NCBI GenBank assembly: GCA_963995505.1
Contig: OZ023187.1
Span: 5,401,501 to 5,465,500, forward strand
Source of the DNA: Hypericum androsaemum
Lineage: Eukaryota > Streptophyta > Magnoliopsida > Malpighiales > Hypericaceae
DNA length: 64,000 nt
Direction: 5' to 3'
Made by a program: the position numbers and the translations under genes
Shown here: in pieces, positions 58,901-64,000 of the stretch
Layout of the letters: every line of letters starts with the position of its first letter
Position numbering within the stretch: position 1 is the stretch's first letter
Notes under the pieces: generated by a model
Database searches by the model: none
The model's input: the letters and a program-made list of their open reading frames with translations, nothing else
Told to the model about the DNA's origin: nothing

Positions 58901-60092
58901 AGGATAATGAACTCAGTAAAGAATGATACATGGAGTTCAAATATGATAGAATGTACTAAATACTCTATGGACAGACCGTATCAAACAAAAGGTCATGCAT
59001 GAAGCGAATTTGGGAGCTTTAGTTCATTATAGCTTAGTTTAATTGAGCGGATTTTGAGATTTCCATCACGATGATTGGATGGTGTTTTAACAATCAGACT
59101 CTATTGTTGATACAGGCTTGCCGTGGAAATCATTCCTCTAAAACCTCGGTTCGCAAAGTCTCCAGGCAAGCTGCCTTGTCTTTTGTCAAGCGCACACTTG
59201 CGAGATGCCGGAAACTTGAAGATACAGGCATCAGTTGCTTTAGTGAGCCTGCGCTACAGGAGCTTATCTTTTCAACACCATGCAACAATGATGCCAAATC
59301 TGCTGATTGTGTCGGCTCTGGAACTGCAAGTTATCTTTGCCATGAACTCGTTGAAGCCAGATTAGGTACTTCTATTGGATTAGTTATGTTGAATCTAAAT
59401 GGTTGAATTTTGAACAGTGTATGTTCCGGATATAAAAATCTTGCTGTGTTGGAGCTCTATATGATCTTGTACATCATTTATGTGTCCAAATATATTCATT
59501 CTAGAGCAGAGTCATTGATTTTTGCAATCCCTTTCTTTCTCCAGGCGTCGGTGTGAGCCCATCGGACAGATACAATGGCCGTAGTGGCAGCCACGACAGA
59601 AGCAAGAGGAAAGAAGTGCTTATTGATGAGGTTATTGGAAGTGCCTCATCAAGAGTAACGTCTTCTCCCGAGTGTAATGCTCTTGGTGAAGTTAGGGACA
59701 AGAGAAGTGACAAAGATAGAGATCAGAACAAGGTTAATTCAAGAAGCGTCTCTGTTTCTGCAGTTAGCTGTCCATCATCGGGTGACTTCCGAAATGAAAG
59801 CAAAACAAAGACAAAGCTGAAGCAAAGGACGAATCATTTATCAACTTCCAACGCCGGACCTCGCGCCCCTGTTAATGCTGCAGTAGATCCTAACAAAACA
59901 GACCAAGATGCTAGTCTTCAGGATATGTTCAATCAAGCAGGTGAAGCGGGTCTGCCTATACCGGACTTGGATTCATTTGGGCTGGAATCCAACGAGCAGC
60001 AAGACCTCGACTTCTTCTCGAACATCGATGATGATGGTCACGATATCATTGGTCTCGAAATACCAATGGACGACCTCTCGGACATCTTCTAA
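52902..60092 (+). CDS. Plant-specific nuclear protein, 1208 aa (At4g29790/At2g19390-like)
   Basis: Sixteen coding exons: 52902-53191, 53545-53788, 53992-54269, 54962-55132, 55280-56041, 56147-56241, 56590-56652, 56738-56826, 56922-56987, 57191-57763, 57876-57944, 58112-58182, 58268-58325, 59116-59365, 59545-60092 (the 5'UTR exon makes sixteen in all). Total 3627 nt, GT-AG throughout, frame continuous. The most conserved N-terminal motif is PITLGNQKYTRSGELRRVLG (35-54). Long Ser/Lys/Arg-rich low-complexity regions follow, then SPFWKKMESI (about 641-650), LSLDDRLMLELQSIGLCPES (about 857-876), a basic coiled coil (about 885-943; RQQIERKKRRLEKLD) and an acidic tail ending DDLSDIF. Looks nuclear. 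I recall relatives proposed as plant SAGA-complex subunits but cannot confirm that. Function is not established from sequence. Confidence 0.88.
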
Positions 60093-61559
60093 ACCACCAA
60101 GCGGGTTGCAGAAACTAGGTGAAGCTATCCTCGTAGCTCGGAAGAGTTTCAAATTGCTAATGCTTATTGGAGGCTGCCATGCCATGGAGTGTGTAACATG
60201 TAGGCCATAATCAACCGGGGGAAATTAGCTATTGTACATATAACAAGAGCTATCCGATCCCCGGCTAGAGGATGTTAATGTAATTTCTGTATCTTATTGA
60301 TTCTTCTGTATATTTGTTCGATTCGATTGAACAACAATGGTGTGATCATTCATTGAGCTGTGGAGCAGCTTTGTGCTGCATTCCAAACGTGTCCTTTGTA
60401 ACTGCAAATTTTAAAGGGTAAGGACTTGTCCAGGAGGCACTCTTACAGTGATCTGAGGCTTGTGAAAGAACCAACCTGCTCTGGCCACTTGATAGCCCAC
60501 CAATGAAAATCAAGTAATTTTTTTTATGTGAATGGACATCAAGTAATTCACAGCGTTACCGGATCATATATTGTCACTAATATAACAAAAAAAGAAGAAG
60601 AAAGAACGGTATTATACAAATTTGACTAATCCAGATTCAATTTAGGTTAGACCACAAAGACGATAGTTTTCACTACCAATGTTTTTAGAATACGGGAAGC
60701 AACCAGGATTTTTTCGTTTTTCGGTCCGACTAGTTGGACTGAAGGAGTTTTTGTAATACATATTTTATAAAATTATTATATTTAGTATTAAATGTATAAT
60801 AATTCTAATAATTTTATTTCAGAGTTCAGCGTATCAAAATCATAATTTTTTTTACTTTCAATCTAAGAAAACTGAAAAAAAAATATTAATGTAAAAAACA
60901 AATAAATTTGATAATTTAGACCTGCGTGAGATCAGCCAGTTAAATATATGGTCAACAAACACTGTTGAGCACTGGTCCAACTGTTTTCTAATTTTTTTAT
61001 AAAAATGATCTAGTATTAGTGTTAGGTTGCATCTCGACTAGTCTAACAGTCAGTCAGAACACGAGTTTTAACGAATGCTCACTACTAATAAAACAACCTG
61101 ATAACGTAACTACTAGATTTGAGTCCGTTGACCTGCTACATCCAATTAACTAGCACCTGTTGAATGGAGTCCGTTGACCTGCTTACAATTAACTAGAAGC
61201 TGCGTTCAGTTGAGTCCGTTGGCCTACTTGCAATTAACTATTAGCTGTTAAGTGTTTGATGGGATCTTATGACTTTAGTTATGTGAGAATGACTAATGAG
61301 AGTGATAATTTGTATGCAATGAACTTGGAATCAAACATCAATCAAATCCGAGATCTTAATTTATTGTTGGACCAAATCTTTTTTTGAGAAGGTTGTTAGA
61401 CCAAATCTATGGTGTTTAAGGAATGCCCCAAATGTATAATCTGTACTGATTGCTCGAGGCTATGCATCTTGTTAATAAAATTATCTTTGCAATTAGAACT
61501 TGTAATTTTTTTTTTAGAATTCGGACGTTTACCACCTTTTTTACAAATTGATATGACAA
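60093..61559. other. 3' flank of the 1208-aa gene and spacer
   Basis: Bases 60093-60400 are the likely 3'UTR. A repeated phrase (gagtccgttgacctgcttacaattaactag type) occurs three times near 61120-61235. No gene is seen. Confidence 0.45.
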
Positions 61560-62445
61560 TTCTAAGTTGAAAGACTTCCATGGTCACTCATCTTCTATAA
61601 ATTTTAGTTCATGATCACTCATGTATATTAAATTATCCTTGTATGGTCACTATGACTAATTTTAGAACTTTAAAATTTCTAAAATATCTCGAACTTATTT
61701 CTTCTCTCTCGCCCTCACTCCTTCCTCTCTCTTCTCTCTACTTTTTCTCCCTTCCTTCGATAAAGAGCCACCGACTCGTTGACATCGCACCTCCATGTTA
61801 CCATTCATGTCTCGTGTTACGCATCCTTCAACATGATCATGTCGAAACACACAGATGACAGATTTTAATGCATGACTCAATTGTTCTAACGAGTTGTGCT
61901 CACTCTTCTAAACTCTTCTAGTGAAGTAACTCAGAGCAAGGCTATATCGATAGTTCGGAATCAAGTTGCAGAATGAAAGAGTGACGGCAACAAAAGATTT
62001 GGAATCAAGCGGGGCTCTAATAAAAGCTAAATCTTGAATTCGACATTGGAAGTTTTTATACGGATTCAGGTATGTAACGTGATTTTTTTATAAGTTATGT
62101 GACGTGGTAGGTGGCACCGCAGCAACAACGCGACATCAATGGGATCTATGACACCTTACTGAAGAGATAAAGAAAGGGAGAGGGGAGAGAAGAGAAGAAT
62201 GAAAGAAAGCGAGAAAAAAAGAAAAAATTGTGACGTTTTGAAAATTTCACAATTTTAAAATTACCTAAAGTGACAATTAAGGGGTGACTTAATATAGTTT
62301 AGTAACCATGTAAGGATGACTTAATGTAGGTAATGACCATACAATAGTAACTTAATATAAATTAATGATCATAAATAGACAAAAAAATAGGTTAATAATC
62401 ATTGACTAAAATTTAGTATAGATAAGTGAACATGGGTGTTTATTA
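61560..62445. mobile_element. Probable Mutator-like element with long inverted repeats
   Basis: The left arm (about 61565-61760: catggtcactcatcttctat ... attttagttcatgatcactc ... ccttgtatggtcactatgac ... cttctctctcgccctc) matches the right arm read in reverse (ccatgttcacttatctatac ... attttagtcaatgatt ... ttgtatggtcattacc ... tctcgctttctttcattc). Arms are about 200-260 bp and diverged. No transposase is seen, and exact ends and target duplication were not resolved. Confidence 0.45.
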
Positions 62446-64000
62446 CCTGACAATTCTCTATCTACTAACTTTTAACACATTTACAAATTCGGGTCAGGTT
62501 CACTTTGGGTGGCCAAAATTGACAATTATGATATCTGTATGGAACCCAACGCTCTTAAGTAATAACTAATAAGTATGCCACTAAACAAAAAGAACAAGTA
62601 GTTGGCTAGTTTTAACTTCTCTAAAATACTTTCCTTTTATCGTTTCCGCACTTGTTTTGCTTTTCTAATCCTCTTGGTTTTGCCCTCCCAATATTATGAG
62701 ATATATTTACAAATTTTCAACGGTGCAGTGGTTTCCGTCGCCAATTATTCTATTCCTTGTCAAAATTAGTCGGTGAAGTTTAATAGTTATGTACCTATCT
62801 TTGGGAAATGTCAATAAGCCAACCAAAAAGATATGTTGGTAAATTTTCACTTTATTATAATTTTAATCGACTTGTACACTACTATTACGTGGTTTAAAAA
62901 AGTTTGATCAAGTGACATAGATTTTTCTAGTTGAGAGTTCATTACTTGAATAATATTTTTGGTCAAACAATTTATTTTAATAGTGAAATTTCAACTAGAA
63001 AAACATGTGTTACCTATTCAAACATTTCAAACTACAAAGTAATAATATGCAAGTCCACCAAACTATAAGGTAGAGTTTCACCAATTATATTCGTATTTGC
63101 TCCAGCAGGTAATTACGACGAGTGATCCTCCCTTTTTCATGAATAAGATACAGCAGTTGACCGGGAGTTAGTATATTATTTAAAAAAATGAGCAACCAAA
63201 TATGATATATAACACCAATTAAAGAGAATTAGACTTGGTTAGCTGTAATTATTTAGTATTAAGTAGGCTTTGATATTCCTTTCATTATTATAGATCGGTT
63301 GAGCTGAAGCAAATCATCCTGAACAATGCCGAAAAGGGTTTTAAGACCCATGATATTAAAAACTAATGAATGGTCAAGAAAAATTGAATACTTCTTCACA
63401 TATATGTTTTACTCCTTCAAGTTTTAGACTCTAATCCTAGACTCTAAACCCGATTAATTACCATACTCTTTACCAGTTGAGCTAGGTCTCAGTGACGGTA
63501 AAATTGAATATTTGTTTTATGAATATTCTCCACAAAGCATCCCAATTTGAGAAAATACAAGGGAGGAGTTATTCAAATATTCCTTTTAGATTCTGATAGG
63601 ATAGTTATCTTAGCTGTATTTATAAGTACTTGACCATGTCATAGTCAACCCAAAGGTATATAATTTGAGATGAAAATCGAAATTTTTTTTCTTTATTTTT
63701 GCTTGATATTCGAAAACTGTCGACTATTTTAAATTTGAGTAATAAGGTTATTAAATGATAATAAAATACTCCTAATAAAAAATTTCAAATTCAATACTGC
63801 TACGATTTTAATAGTTTTAACTTGAATATATAAATTGATGTAATAGTTTATGTCATTATTTTTCGAAAGAAAGTAAAAGTCGGACACATATTGATTACCC
63901 TCAAATATACGCTCTACAAGCGCAAAACACCAAGAGCTTTAGTTGCCTCTCATATATATATATATATATATTGTTATTGTGTTTCTTTACTCGATTACGA
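62446..64000. other. AT-rich spacer
   Basis: No gene is seen. A possible SINE-like head in reverse (accagttgagctaggtctc) lies near 63471-63490. A (TA)n microsatellite spans about 63952-63971 near the window end. Confidence 0.4.
63952..63971. repeat. (TA)n microsatellite
   Basis: About ten uninterrupted AT dinucleotides. Confidence 0.9.

Noticed and set aside
63430..63500. Possible tRNA gene (agctcaactggtaaag-like A box in reverse)
   Set aside because: No acceptor-stem pairing, anticodon loop or convincing B box; more likely a SINE head.
1..64000. CRISPR array, bacterial operon, phage or viral insertion
   Set aside because: No such pattern is visible; the virus-like coding sequence is all plant LTR or LINE retroelement.

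Overview
The window is plant nuclear DNA, almost certainly from a core eudicot. It has intron-rich genes with GT-AG splice sites, plant-specific families (a CENTRORADIALIS/TFL1-type PEBP gene, a plant-type BUBR1, an ATL-type RING-H2 relic, a phytocystatin relic), AT-rich spacers, TTTAGGG-like sequence and many LTR retrotransposons primed by initiator tRNA-Met. I cannot name the species. No bacterial-type operon, CRISPR array or rRNA gene is visible, and I found no tRNA gene.

Layout. 1-11.8 kb is repeat-rich and gene-poor: the edge of a copia gag; an LTR fragment with a cluster of G-boxes; a Mutator-like element (3.5-4.5 kb); a broken ATL RING-H2 gene (5.2-5.7 kb); a non-autonomous PIF/Harbinger-type element carrying 165-bp internal repeats (6.55-7.68 kb); a 201-bp tandem array (8.1-9.85 kb); and a cystatin gene broken by a frameshift (10.0-10.4 kb). 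11.8-18.6 kb is one intact, very young Ty3/gypsy chromovirus-like element (CRM-like). 19.3-20.7 kb is a four-exon CEN/TFL1-like flowering repressor gene on the minus strand. 20.7-27.5 kb is spacer with SINE-like copies, a solo LTR and about 780 bp of degenerate telomere-like repeats. 27.5-30.2 kb is a complete 11-exon BUBR1 (spindle checkpoint) gene on the minus strand.

32-44 kb holds a cluster of three alpha/beta-hydrolase genes: A (+, 337 aa), B (-, 325 aa) and C (-, 340 aa). A and C are near-copies in opposite orientation, down to a matching 5'UTR exon. All three share an intron that starts with GC instead of GT. The 5'UTR intron of A has taken up a 1.53-kb non-autonomous LTR element, itself inserted into a SINE-like copy; the equivalent intron of C has instead expanded by tandem duplication. 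A hAT-type MITE, a LINE-type RNase H relic and a TRIM-like relic lie between B and C. 44.9-50.5 kb is a decayed Ty1/copia element with both LTRs and a 5-bp target duplication. 52.3-60.1 kb is a 16-coding-exon gene for a 1208-aa nuclear-looking protein of a plant-specific family. The last 4 kb is spacer with one probable Mutator-like inverted-repeat element.

The genes do not form a pathway together. CEN-like (meristem fate), BUBR1 (mitotic checkpoint) and the 1208-aa protein (possibly chromatin-related) are single genes; only the hydrolases are a true local family. I did not find a clearly undescribed biological system. The strongest follow-ups are the Gln86 substitution in the PEBP pocket, the conserved GC-AG introns and divergent introns of the hydrolase cluster, the gag-pol reading frame running into the 3' LTR with odd flanks, and the 201-bp array with a conserved short reading frame. 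Exon boundaries were placed by eye from splice motifs, frame continuity and family knowledge, without transcripts.
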